Below are positions 22,866-34,205 of a stretch of 64,000 bases of DNA, in pieces. Where the stretch lies: positions 266,197,925 to 266,261,924 of the forward strand of contig NC_081415.1 in NCBI RefSeq assembly GCF_030272615.1. Reading direction: 5' to 3'. The notes below the pieces were generated by a model. It saw only the letters and a list, made by a program, of their open reading frames with translations, was not told where the DNA came from and searched no databases. Positions within the stretch are counted from its first letter, which is position 1. The number at the start of each line of letters is the position of its first letter. The stretch comes from Cryptomeria japonica. Its lineage: Eukaryota > Streptophyta > Pinopsida > Cupressales > Cupressaceae. A program made the position numbers and the translations under genes.

Positions 22866-23405
22866 CCACCCAGAAGATCCCTACCATGGAGAAAATCTAG
22901 AGTATCCATAGGGAGGTCACGACAATCCTAAATCAGATTGAAAGCCTGGCACTGCTCCTAGATGTGAAGGCCATCATTGATGAGGTTAAAGAGTTGAAAT
23001 GAAGGATGGAGGTATGTGATACTCAGATTATCAGTGTTAGCAAATTTTGCCTACAGGTTCTTCACAGTTTGACTCTGACTCTCTCCCTCCTGAGAGAGTG
23101 TACTGCAGACAATGAGGATGATAATGAGGAGGCTAGGGAACTGTATAATTTCCTCTGTAATGAATGAAATAGGGTCATAGATATGACAGGGGTTCGCAAG
23201 TCAACCCCTTAGGTCTTGTTTTGTTGGTCTTTGGTTGGGTTGGTGTCCCTCATGTTTTGTTGGTTCAAACTCTTGATGTTTTTTGGTTCTAAAAGACTTT
23301 ATCTTTTAACTTTTTTTGTGTTGTTCTAGTGTTGTAATGGTGTTGTTGATAATCCATGCTATATAAAGGGTTAGTGCCCTAGTTCTCACAACTTTTATAA
23401 TAAAA
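22866..23405 (+). mobile_element. Short LINE 3' end (540 bp) with coiled-coil coding remnant
   Basis: It is flanked by AACAAGAGAATATTGAAT (22848-22865) and AACAAGAGAATATGAAT (23406-23422), a TSD differing by one base indel. From 22885 a frame reads as a heptad-rich acidic segment (ILNQIESLALLLDVKAII, then an acidic NEDDNEEARELYNF end) with two stops, then a T/G-rich 3' UTR and an A-rich end (ATAATAAAAA). Extreme 5' truncation leaves no RT. The insertion is nested in the 5.3-kb element. The LINE call rests on truncation, TSD and A-rich end. Confidence 0.72.
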
Positions 23406-24518
23406 AACAAGAGAATATGAATAAATATTATAAGGTACTATTTACCAAGTATCAATAAAATATTACAAGCATTATTTACCATTGTATAAACAAAACCATG
23501 TCCACATGAAATAAACTAAGGCTATTAAATAAAGAAAATAAATGATTGAAGCCAATTAAATAAAATATCCAAAAGCTAATAAATAATAAATTAAATAAAT
23601 AAATATGAATAACCATAGCTATAAATAAATAATTAAATAAAAGTAATTAATAAATATAAACCAACACTAAAGTATAAAAGCGATATTAAACAATAAATAA
23701 ATAGATAATTAAACAATAAATTCCAAATAACCAATAAATCAATAATAAATAAATAAACATTAAATCTCCAATAATCAAATAATCAAATTAAAAAATAATT
23801 AACTACCAATTAAATTAAACATTAATAAACTATAAAACCACACATTAATTAATTAATAATTTAAATAACCAAATACTCACAATCACCAAGAGACCATACT
23901 CATTGACTGACATGGCAAGTTACGCCAAGACACTGACGACTCAAGGTAGACATCTTAAGCCTAAAGTATGTGAAGGTAACTCATGTCAACTCCAACAACT
24001 TGCCATTGGGATTTAAAGACACGCTCATACATGTGGAGCCAAGTGGAGCCGATGTCTGGTACCTACAAATTTTGCATCCAAAAAGCAACAATACAACATA
24101 TATATACTATCAGGCAAGTGATAGAGAATCGCAACGGCACATCATGCTCGCAATGTGTGATGTGACGTCATCCTTATCACGAAGACAGTCATACAACACT
24201 CAAACACATCATATGTAACCATGAAGTAGGGTTAGTATATCCATAATGACATCAAACCATGATCAATATAGTCCACCAAAGTAGAAATGCATATAAGATC
24301 CGTCAAGCATATGTCCATCGTATCACATGATCAATAATAGAAGTATCAACATCCACATAGGTCATCAAATAGCATATGTCCAAATAATGTCTAGCATCTC
24401 AATGAGCATCTGAAACACAAATAGAGTCATAACCATAATACAAAACATCAAATAGAAGCCTAGATAAGTCTATCATGAATGAAACAAAAGACGGGTCAAG
24501 GAGGGACACTACATGGAT

Positions 24519-25180
24519 GGTATGCAGTTCTCATAACAAGATATGTTAGTCAGACTACCACTACAAAGTGGCTTCAATTACTCTATGGGTTCACATAAAG
24601 TGACTACCTGGCCACTTGTGGAACTGCGGTGTACATAACATGCAGTCAACGGTCAACAGACTACCAACTTCTACAACTCTGCAGGTTCACATGAAGTGAC
24701 TGTCCGACCACTTGCGGAACTACGGTATGCATAACACACTATGCTAGTCATTCTATGGGATACACCAAGCTCAGCACACTGCCTATGACTCCAACATGGA
24801 TTTCTTCTACACATGGACCTTTTGTGAGCATGGGGTTTTGTTAATGGGTCCCACCATCTACCATGTGGTTGAGTTAAATGTGAATACTATGTGGACAAAA
24901 TGTTTGACCAACTTTTTGAAGCCAAGGTCACACATATTGAAAGAAGATTTCTCAGTCATCACACAGTGCCACCTCTACACCACGAGGAGGACATGTGGTG
25001 GTATTTTGCTCGACCCAGGCATCAGACTATACTCCTAGTTGGTAGCCACATAACCATATGGTTGTCTAGTCACCACGACACATCACCACATCAAATTTGT
25101 ACTAACACCCACATAGGCAAGAGGCGAAGTTTTGGCAACAGCCAAATGACCATCAAATTTAACCCCATTAACTATTGACA
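24519..25180 (+). mobile_element. LTR of the gag-only Copia element, right part (end uncertain)
   Basis: It resumes after the TGGAT duplication with GGTATGCAGTTCTCATAAC, matching words seen at 19048-19085. A tandem duplication of about 90 bp (24573-24650 and 24665-24753) shares GGTTCACATAAAGTGACT. The LTR end is not clear; about 25170 is a guess. Confidence 0.45.
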
Positions 25181-25833
25181 TCATCCTTTTTTTTGAAAAT
25201 TTTGGACCCCCTCTCATTTATCTTTTTAGTTTTGAGGGCGAACTTTGGAGGCCCATAACTTGGTCATTTTGAGGCCCTTTTTAGTGCATTTTTTTTTTTG
25301 TGGGGGGGGGCTAATTTTTCATGCTCTTCACAATGGTGGTGGTATTTTTTATTTTGTTGAACATATTTTTCATATTTTCTAGTTTTTCACAACTATATCT
25401 ATCCACTCCTCAATTTTGCAACTTTAGAGGCTTCACTCGGGCTCATACGACCTCCTTTTTAGGTGCCATTTTTTTTGGAAGTGCATTATTTTTCATCTAC
25501 TTTCACATGGTGCAATCTGATTTTCACCATTTTGAGTAGAAATTTTACTTTCAGTATTTGGTCATTTTTGGCCTATTTGGTACTTATATTTTGCTTGGAT
25601 CTTAGTTTAGATCACTTGTATTATTTTTTTGAGTCTCTTATAGCCTATTTGAGGTAGTTATAAAATTGAAATTATAAGTCCACTTTTGCCTTTTTTTGCA
25701 AGTGGCCATTGTAATCGCACTAAGTATAAAGTGGCAAATCATCATTTTAGGGGGGTTCTTTGATTGAGTGAATTTGGGGGGGTGTCTTGTGTGATTGTGC
25801 CTCTTTCTATCTTGTGTTTTTCATTTTGGTGTT
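25181..25833. other. Unassigned T- and G-run-rich stretch
   Basis: Long T-runs and a G9 run (about 25288-25310) occur here. No homology is visible to the LTR that should start the next element, so its 5' LTR is missing or unrecognisable. Small ORFs here are low-complexity Phe/Leu artefacts. Confidence 0.5.
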
Positions 25834-26760
25834 ATGGGTTCTCCTAAATTTCCACTTTTAACTCCACATAATTATGCATCATGCAAAATTAAAGCATGAA
25901 GTAAATTAATGGAAAAAGGATTCATTCATTATGTAAATGGAACAACACAACAGCACCACCTGATCCTAAGGCTAATCCTAATGCTCAAGTTGAATGGCTC
26001 ATTAAAAATTCTATGGCACTTGGAACTTTGAGAAAGTATGTATCAGATGACCTCATTTTTCACATTGAGAAATGTACTATAGTTAAAGAGGCTTGGGATA
26101 TTTATGAGAAATTGTAAGGTCAAGTTGATGAGATTAGGGACTACAAGCTTGATGGTGAACTCACAACATTAGATCCCAAGAATTTTGATACAATTCAAGA
26201 TTATGTCACAAAATAAAATGAACTAAGAGAAAAGCTTAAGGATTGTTGCATTGATAAGAAGGATGCTCAATTGGTTTATAACTTGTTGGACAAGCTTCCG
26301 TCAGAGTATGCAGCCTTTATTTCTAGCATTCACAACCATCGATTGGCTCAAGGTACCTCATACAGTCCACCATCATTTGATGCATTAATAGAGATGTTGA
26401 TACTTGAGCAATCTAAGTTGACCAAGATGAAGATTCCCAAATATTCAAAGTCACAAGCTTTGATGGCTAATAAACGAAATCAAAGTAATCAAGAAAAAGG
26501 CAAGAACCAAAAGCAGTCTAAGACAAAGCCACAATAAGATAGAGCACAATCATCCTATCCACAAGAAGGTGATTCTACATCCTCACCTAAGGGGAAATCA
26601 TATAGGGAGAATCTTTTTTGTGCATATTGCAAGAAGTCGAGACATGATGAACACCATTGTTACAAGAAGGATATTGATGAATTGAAATATCTTCTTGAGA
26701 AGAATAAAATCAGTTTGCCTTCTAGAATGTCTACTTTGGCTTCTTCTTCAAAAGAAAAGG
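25834..26760 (+). pseudogene. Copia gag (5'-truncated element, non-autonomous)
   Basis: The start MGSPKFPLLTPHNYASCKIK is followed after a TGA by an HYVNG-type segment, which is the gag N-terminus. A frameshift near 25955 leads into a UBN2-like capsid region (AWDIYEKL, then DCCIDKKDAQLVYNLLDKLP). A Lys/Gln-rich basic linker ends at a TAA near 26535. An intact CX2CX4HX4C knuckle follows (CAYCKKSRHDEHHC, about 26616). It lies directly upstream of a protease segment, but no primer-binding site is seen on its 5' side. Confidence 0.8.
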
Positions 26761-27390
26761 ATAAAGGGAAGGATCACACTTTTCAGACAAGTAAAGGACA
26801 AGCTCTTTTGTGCTACTACAAGTCATGATTCAGGGAGATGGCTTCTAGATTCAGGAGCTTCTCATCATTTGGAATCTTCACAATCTATGTTCTCTTCATG
26901 TGACCCTTGCAACATGCCACCAATTTTGATGGGTAATCATACATATATGAATGTGATTGGGAAAGGATCTATTTGGGGATAAATCCTTCAATGGTGTATT
27001 GTGTGTACCTCATTTGACAAACAATCTTATTTCCATCTATCAGATCGCTCATGGGGAAACAAGGAAATTGTGGAGTTCACACCTGATTCAGTTATTATTA
27101 GAGACTTGGAGACTAGAGCTATTATTACAACTGGGGTGATTGATCATTCATCTTGGTTGTACTCCTTTTCACATTTTGGTCCTATTGAGGAGGTTGATTC
27201 TTTGTATGTTGATCACACTTCTTGTGATGATTCAAATATCAATAACTTTGGGTACTTGAACATGGGTACTCTCACATGTGACCTCGTTCTTGAACCTTGC
27301 ATTTCATATCCTCCTATTGATATCATGTCACCTATTGCACCTGATGATGTGGATATTGCAATAGTTTTTTCTTCTTGTGATTTAGTATAG
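26761..27390 (+). pseudogene. Copia aspartic protease segment
   Basis: RWLLDSGASHHL (about 26839-26875) is the catalytic D-S-G motif of Copia proteases, which cut gag-pol into mature proteins. GVLCVPHLTNNLISIYQIA is the conserved continuation, reached through a frameshift near 26980. Normally a GAG-pre-integrase and integrase come next; here the frame drifts into unrelated sequence and ends TAG TAG at 27388-27393. Confidence 0.8.
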
Positions 27391-27909
27391 TAGGATATTC
27401 CTTGTCTTCCAGCTTCAGTTCATTGGGATGACTACTTGACAGACATTGCAGGATTGTTTGTGGAGTCCTATATTGCAAATTTGGGAGAAAACATTGATGA
27501 TATTCATCTTCTCTTTCATGAAGATGACCCTTCTTTAGTTTTTGTGAGGGAATACTCTGAGCCTCTTTTTCATTCTCTACATGATCATTCTTTCGAGGTT
27601 GACATGATTGTGTATACTTATGTACAACATTTTGAGGAGGTCTCTTTATCCTTAGAGGAGACATGTGAGTCTTTGGATCATATTCTACATTCATCTCCAC
27701 TAGATCTTGGATCGCCTTTTTAAGAAATGTGGATTAGTACACCTAATTTGAAGGGGGCAACTTTTGGCATCAGCATGGGGACACTTCAGCAATTATCAGA
27801 GACTCCATGCATCTTGATTTTTTTTCCTACATCTTCCCTTCATGATTGGGGATACTTCATAGATACACCTTTGGTTTTGTTTCTTTCTAAGGCAAGGAAT
27901 GTGGTTTGA
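27391..27909 (+). CDS. Unrecognised acidic reading frame replacing pol
   Basis: The protease frame continues past the double TAG for another 173 codons, broken only by TAA at 27721. The product is Asp/Glu/Ser/Leu/Phe-rich (e.g. GENIDDIHLLFHEDDPSL) and has no integrase, RT or RNase H motif. It ends about 350 bases before the PPT of the same element. Preservation of one frame across about 900 bases from 27001 suggests it was once translated as an extension of the protease product. No function can be assigned; a structural or tether-like domain would be a guess. Confidence 0.45.
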
Positions 27910-28266
27910 TGATCATGGATTAGTTTCTTCATTTAGTTTAAGGCTTCTACCATTGGTGCAGATTCTCCATTGTGGGGGGGGCTACTTGGTCTCTCATCTT
28001 CTCTCTCATGTGGGGTGCTTTTCCTCATATGCAGTTTTGTCCTTCTCATACTTCTTTGAGAATTATATAGTATAGTTTCCATCTCTCTTTTGGGGGAGGG
28101 ATTTTTTTCCCATTGGTTTTTTCTCTCTTTCTCCATTTGAGAGAGATTACTTTAGTTTGCATGCATTTACATTTGTACATGGGTACCTAACATGGCCTAG
28201 TAGTCGGGACCCATCTTGCATTGTTATCTTGAGTCTTCATTCCCTTAAGTTGCACTTAAGCGGGGG
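27910..28266 (+). mobile_element. 3' untranslated region and PPT of the gag-protease element
   Basis: Non-coding. Poly-G/purine boxes occur at about 27757 (GAAGGGGGC), 27977 and 28092, and the proper PPT AAGCGGGGG ends at 28266, just before the LTR start. Confidence 0.6.
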
Positions 28267-28380
28267 TGTTGGTGTAAATTATGCCTCATAATGACACTTT
28301 ACTTCAGTTGACTTAGGGTAATGCATTTCATAGTAGTTTGGATATGAGACACTTAGGGAAGTATGCACATAGGGATGATG
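28267..28380 (+). mobile_element. 3' LTR of the gag-protease element, left part
   Basis: It starts TGTTGGTGTAAATTATG. It is split after 28380 by the minus-strand Copia insertion, with pentamers TGATG (28376-28380) and CGATG (35610-35614) as a one-mismatch TSD. Confidence 0.72.
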
Positions 28381-29803
28381 TGATGAATAGTAATGAACAA
28401 CAAATACCCTAACTGGTACTGAGAGGGGGGGGTGAATCAGTACATACAAAAAAACTTCTCTGCAACTTATAAAGTTAAAACAATGCTAACCGGTTGTCTT
28501 CATTACTGAACTTAACCATGGCAATACAGGTTAAACATAGTAAGACTTCAGACAACATAAATTGGTAAAACTGAACACTTCAAATACATTCAATACTTGA
28601 TAACTACTTCACCCATAAACATATGAATGTGGTGTATCAGCAATACCATAACCATTAGCTCTGCATGCATAGTCACTCAAACAAAGAATACTTAATCATC
28701 ACATAAAAAATGCACAACTCATGACACACATATTTTTCACGTGGAAACCCAAATAGGAAAAACCACGGTGGGGATGAATACCCACAAGCTTGTTTTGAAC
28801 TCTTTTGAAGCTCGCTCTGTTAGGAGCCTAGTCTGATAAAAGACATTACAATAAGGTTCTGCTAGGAACCAATCCTGTTAAAGATCACCCGGTTAAGGGA
28901 TGGCTATATACCCTATTAAAGTTTGAAACCCTATTAAAGGTTACCTTGCTAGAGGATTTAAAGAACTCAATGAACTTGAGTCACCTAGTTAGAGGTTTTA
29001 CAATAAGCCTATTAAAGCTACCCGGCAAAGGGATTTTCCTTCTGTTGAAATGGTTAGAAGACAACAGGTAAAACTTTGATCTGATAACAGCACTATATGC
29101 TAAGGCAGATCCTTTTTAGTTCCTCTACTCTACAATCACACTCTGCAGTTTTCACTCATCGGTCTGGCAAGTATCTCATCACTCGGATACATACACAACT
29201 TTTGCCAACAACTTACAATAACAAACATCATCGACCTTATAGACAAGAATTAGGTCGGTAACATAAACCCTAAACCCTAAGCATCTTAGGTTTACAATTA
29301 CAAGCGGTCTAATCCTGACCATGCAAACACATTACATAGAATGAAACAATATCAAATAGATCACAAGTCATTCTGCATTGTTCATTCTTCACCGCACATA
29401 GAAATTAGTAACCCATCATGCTTTCTTCTCATACTGCTAACAATAATGTTCATTCCCAAGGTAGACATTTAATGCAATTGATCTTCACATGCAAGATCCT
29501 CAAGGAAATCCTTCATGTGCACAAAACTAACGTGGCATCTCGATCTCATCCTTTAGCTAACTCATCACAGAATATCATCGGTTGCATCGCACAAGCTAGA
29601 TTGCCAAACCAAAAACCCTAGAGTTGAGACTACCAACCAGTAGTCACACTTAGTGAAACCCTGACACCGGTTCACTACATCTCTTCATACCAGTTGACAT
29701 GTATCACTTCCAAGATTCATATCAGTGCATACCAGTGTACCTTCTTAAACACATATTGACATCAATGACAACATACTTTGTGATTTGTTCATCATATGCC
29801 AAA
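28381..29803 (-). repeat. 3' LTR of the minus-strand Copia
   Basis: Plus-strand edges are TGATGAATAG and CATATGCCAA; the outermost CA is altered to AA. It shares with the other two copies the AAACCCTAAACCCTAAGC telo-box (about 29266) and the GTTAAAGG word array (28830-29050). Confidence 0.92.
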
Positions 29804-30082
29804 AATCTCCCCTTTGGCATTGATGGCAATACTCAGTATAGCATTGCAACTAAAAACATCATAGACCAGTGCATCTAAAATATGTTCATCATCTATCTTC
29901 TCCCCTATCTCATATCTTCTCCCCCTATTATATATCTTCTCCCTCTTTGACAACAATGCCAAAGTGGAGGCACAAGCTCCCATACTACACTATGCTTCTC
30001 CCCCTAAGGAGTAGCATCCTTCAACACATCAATCCTGAAAGATTTGTCACTGTAATACCTGACTGATGTGGAGCACACATCT

Positions 30083-30625
30083 TTAGTTTGCATCATGAAG
30101 GGGCAAAACCCCTAATTCACCTCTCAAATAGGTAAATGTAGTCTTTGGTAAGGGCTTAGTGAATATGTCTGCTAGTTGCTCCTTACTGGAAACATGTTGT
30201 AATACGACCTCTCTATTTTGAACCTTCTCTCTCAAGAAATGATACTTGAGCTCAATGTGCTTTGTTCTAGCATGCAATATCGGATTCTTGGAAATATTGA
30301 TTGCACTAGTATTTTCACAAAATATACTCGTTCGTTCAGATATAGGTACTTTGAAACCATCCAATACATGTTTCATCCAAATTGCCTAAGTGTAGTTCAT
30401 AAATGTTGCTGCATATTCTGCTTCAGCTGTAGAATGAGAAGTATGGCTTTGCTTCTTACTCGTCCATGAAACTAGTCTTCACCAAGAAAGAACGCTCCAC
30501 CGATTGTGCTTTTTCGGTCATCCACATTACCTACCCAATCTGCATCAATAAATACCTTGAGATTAAAATCAACATTATATGGATACCACAATCCATAATC
30601 AATTGTCCCTTTTAGGTATCTAAGA
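30083..30625 (-). pseudogene. Copia RNase H (minus-strand element)
   Basis: It removes the RNA strand during reverse transcription. The visible C-terminal end includes CENTSAINISKNPILHARTK, the HIELKYHFLREK segment and ADIFTKPLPK, ending at a TGA or TAA just before the PPT. The N-terminal portion (SKKQSHTSHSTAEAEY) is present but interrupted by several stops. Confidence 0.88.
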
Positions 30626-31662
30626 GTCCTCTTGACTACTACCAAATGGGATTCTCTTAGACTTCTGAAAATGAGCTACTATGCCCACTGCATGAGCAAT
30701 ATCTGGTCTATTGTGCATCACATAGTACATCTTACCGATCATTGAACAGTACTCCTTCTCATCCACCAACGCTGAATCATCTTCTTTAGTCAATTTACAG
30801 CCGGTCACCATTGGTGTACCAGCCAGTTTGCTCTCCTCCATGCCAAAGGTTTTCAATACCTCTTTGACATACTTGGACTAGGTAATAAAGATACCCTCTT
30901 TCATTTGTTGAATCTGTAAACCAATGAAGAACTTTATCTCTCCAATCAGAGACATCTCAAACTCTTTCTTCATTTCATCTACAAAAGCATGGCTCATTTC
31001 ATCATATCCTCCAAAGATTGTGTCATCTACAAATACTTCACAGATCAAAATCTGATCACCTTTAGATTTCAGGTAGATGTTGCTATCCTCACTTGTTCTC
31101 TGAAATCCTATCCGTACAAGATGAGAGTGTAATCATTCATACCATGCCCTTGGTGCTTGTTTCAATCCATATAGGGCCTTGTGTAATATACACACCATGT
31201 TACTATCTTCTGATAAGGCAAACCCATCTGGTTGCTCAATATACACTTCCTCTTCTAGGATTCCATTCAAGAACGCAAACTTCACATCCATCTGGTATAC
31301 CTTAAATCCCTTGAATGCTTCCAGTCTAGCCACAGGAGAAAAGGTTTCTCCATAGTCTTCTCCCTCTTCCTAAGCATATCCCTTGCATACAAGTCTTTCC
31401 TTGTTTCTTACAACTGTGCCTTCTTCATTTAGCTTATTCCTGAAAAACCCATTTGGTACCTATGGCATTCTTGTGTTCAGGTCTGGGTACCAAAGACCAT
31501 GTTGCATTCTTTTCTATCTGGTCTAGTTCCTCTTCCATTGCCTTAATCCAGTCTACATCTGTAAGTGCTTCTTTGGAAGTCTTGGGCTCCAATTCAAAAA
31601 TCATGCAAGAGTTTTCTTTCACCTTTCTTCTTGTGAGTATCCAACATCTTTATCTCCTATGA
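30626..31662 (-). pseudogene. Copia reverse transcriptase (minus-strand element)
   Basis: Motifs in order: IGTKWVF (about 31440), [29 protein letters not shown] (about 31135), and the catalytic FVDD at 31022-31039, a normal variant of YVDD in plant Copia. TPMVTGCKL and RPDIAHAVGIV follow. At least three frameshifts or stops break it (near 31430, 31370 and 31130). Confidence 0.9.
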
Positions 31663-32787
31663 TCTGCTTCGGATCATGATGTAGTTTTACATATCTAGGA
31701 ATGACTCTAGCTGGTTCTTCTTGCTTCTCCTCTTCTTCTTCACTTACTTCTTCTTCTTCACCTACTACAGCTTCTACCGATACAAGAACACTGAGGTCTT
31801 TACTTGTTTTTTTCTTAACAGGTTCCCAGAAGGCTACACCCAGTTCATCTTCCACTTTCTCACTACAAGTATCCTCAGGTTCCTTAGGGGATTCATCAAC
31901 CCTGACATTGATACTCTCAACAATTTTATGTGTTCAATTGTTGTAGCACTTGAGAGCTTTACTTTTAGTGGAATATCCCAGAAATATCCTTCATCACATT
32001 TAGCATCAAACTTGCTTAGATGCTCACCTCTCTTGATGTAACACTTCCTACCAAATACTTTAAAATAACTCATAGTGGGAGTCTTCCCGGTCCAATACTC
32101 ATAAGGGGTTTTATTTTTACCTTTCTTGATGAGTACCTGGTTCATAGTATAGACTCTAGTGCTCACCGCTTCTCTCCAAAAAGTGTGAGCAACATTTCCT
32201 TGGATTAGCATTGCTTTGGCCGCTTCAAATACAGTATTGTTATTCCTTTCTACTATGTCATTCTATTGTAGTGTCCTTGGGGCAGACAACTGCCTCTTGA
32301 TACCGCTATCTTCAGAGTACTTGTTGAATTCATCAAAAGTGAATTCACCTCCTTGACCAGTTCTTAGGCATTTTATCTTTTGACCACTTTCCTTCTCTAC
32401 TAATGCTCTAAAGGCTTTGAACTTTCCAAACGCCTCAGACTTGTCTTTCAAGAATGTGACCCACATCATTCTTGAGAAGTCATGAGCAAGAATCATGAAA
32501 TACCTATCTCCCTGAATACTTCTAGTTTTCATAGGACCACACAAATCAGTATGCACAAGATCAAGTAAGTTTTCTGCTAAAAAAGACTTACCTTTGAAAG
32601 TTGAGGAAGACATCTTCCCAAGTTGACATTCTCTGCACAAAGAATTCTCTGGTTTGTTCAGCAAAGACAATCCTCGTACTGCCTTGATCTTACTCGCCTT
32701 TACAATATTATCAAAATTCATATGACAATGTCTCCTATACCATATCCAACTGTCATCAAACTTTTCCATCAGACACGGACTAATCAT
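31663..32787 (-). pseudogene. Copia integrase (minus-strand element)
   Basis: The GAG-pre-integrase HCH region (HCHMNFDNI, then CRECQLGKM) is followed by the DDE core: HTDLCGP carries the first Asp, but the second Asp motif reads LRTGQGGEF, with Gly where Asp is needed. The ERNN motif gives the Glu. An acidic, poly-Glu linker (EEEEVSEEEEEK) at about 31740 joins it to RT. Stops near 32265 break the frame. Confidence 0.88.
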
Positions 32788-33300
32788 GCATTCAATTGAA
32801 ACAAGTTACCTCTGGCTTGCTTACCGGTGGCAATAAGTTCACCACTTTTTCCAATTATACTGTAGACTCCACCTTTGAACTCCAGAATGAGTCCTTTATC
32901 ATTTATCTGAGAAACACTCAATAGGTTATGCTTAATACCTTCTACCTGGTAGACATCATCTGCACTGGTCTTTCCATTTAGTGAGATGGATCCTTTTCCT
33001 TTTACCAAGCATGGTGCATCATTCCCAAATCTGACAACACCTCCATCATATTCTCCCTGGTCACCAGTCATGTGGTGAGAACAACCACTATCAATAATTC
33101 ACTCATTAGACTTGTCAATGCGAGAGATAAGTGCTTTCTTGTCAGACACTTCTTCCTTTATAGCTACAAAAACTATGTCCTCATTCTCTTCATCCTCAAA
33201 TTCTTCATCAGTAACACCTTCATCAACTGCAACAAGACAATTTCTTCTATTTCCTCCTTTATACTTTCTAAACCTCTTTGGTTTATCCTAATTGTCATTG
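32788..33300 (-). pseudogene. Copia protease (minus-strand element)
   Basis: IIDSGCSHHMTG at about 33060-33100 is the aspartic protease active site, followed by GNDAPCLVKGKGSISLNG and the LLSVSQI motif. An in-frame TGA sits just before IIDSG. Confidence 0.85.
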
Positions 33301-34134
33301 TTAGGATAGTTAACAGCTATGTGTCCTATCTTATTGTAGGAAAAGAATTTTAAAGGAAACTTACCTCTGTATTTTCCAGTGCCTTTCGGAAGTCTCTTGG
33401 CAAGGAGATTCAAACTCCATTAGAATCTCTTCATCATCCATAACTCTGCTTTGCATGGATTCATAACTGGTACTTACTTCTTTTCCTTTTCTAGTTGGTG
33501 CAACAGATGCTCTAAAAGATGACTCAGTCTTCTGAACACTGCCATCATAGCTATTTAACTCATATGCAGTCAACTTTGCAATGATAGATTCTAAGGATAC
33601 CTTGGTTTTGTCGATAGATCTTAGTTCCTGAATAGCAGCAATTCTGATTGCATAGACCGGTAATAATGATCTCAAAACTTTTCTGACAACGGTGGCATCA
33701 TCAATTGTTCCACCAATGTTGTTGATATCTCCAACGACAGTCTTGATCCTTATGCCATATTGTTGAATGGTCTCACCTTCAACCATCCTCATGTCTTCAA
33801 ATTTTCCTCTAAGACTTTCTTCCTTAGCTTGCTTGATATGCTCATCATTGCCATAAATAGTTTTCAATGTGTCCCATACATCCTTAGGATTTTCCTTATC
33901 TTGTACATCAATGAACTCAATATCAGACAAACTGCTAATAAGGGCTTCCATGACTTGCCCATTTTCTTGAATCTCTCTTTTCTGATCATCGTTTAGAGTG
34001 CCAGTGGGGATTAAAAAGGCATTCTCAACATAGCTCTAGTGTTGAGCACCCAAACTCTTGATATAGATCTTCATTATGTCCTTCCATATCTTGAAGTTAT
34101 CTCTATTGAACTTAGGACCTTCCCTCTTCATCAT
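33301..34134 (-). pseudogene. Copia gag (minus-strand element)
   Basis: It starts ATGATGAAG at 34134 and has the UBN2 capsid region (DVWDTLKTIYGNDEHIKQA, KFEDMRMVEGETIQQY). One TAG occurs near 34037. At the knuckle (about 33325-33350) the sequence is FFSYNKIGHIAVNYP: all three Cys of CX2CX4HX4C are replaced (Phe, Tyr, Tyr), leaving only the His. Confidence 0.88.
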
Positions 34135-34205
34135 TAAAGCAAGATCTTTTACTTGAAGTCATTAAGATTATATCACTGAGGACTTGGAGTTTCTCTAATA
34201 CCAAT

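Larger units (their letters stand above)
19216..24513. mobile_element. 5.3-kb TG...CA insertion with TSD TGGAT, probably a giant solo LTR
   Basis: It begins TGTAATGCCCACAAAAATA and ends GGGACACTACA, flanked on both sides by TGGAT (19211-19215, 24514-24518). Terminal TG/CA with 5-bp duplication is what LTR-retrotransposon integrase produces. I see no internal second LTR, primer-binding site, or pol motif, so a single very long LTR (about 4.7 kb after removing the nested LINE) is the simplest reading. A non-autonomous element whose LTRs I fail to align is the alternative. Short imperfect terminal inverted repeats (TGTAATGCCC versus TGTAGTGTCCC) are present. Orientation is undecided. Confidence 0.6.

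Noticed and set aside
24796-25178. ORFs of 80 and 95 codons
   Set aside because: They lie in LTR sequence, with no motif and overlap in different frames.
31701-32041. Plus-strand Ser/Phe-rich ORFs
   Set aside because: Shadows of the acidic poly-Glu linker between integrase and RT of the minus-strand Copia.
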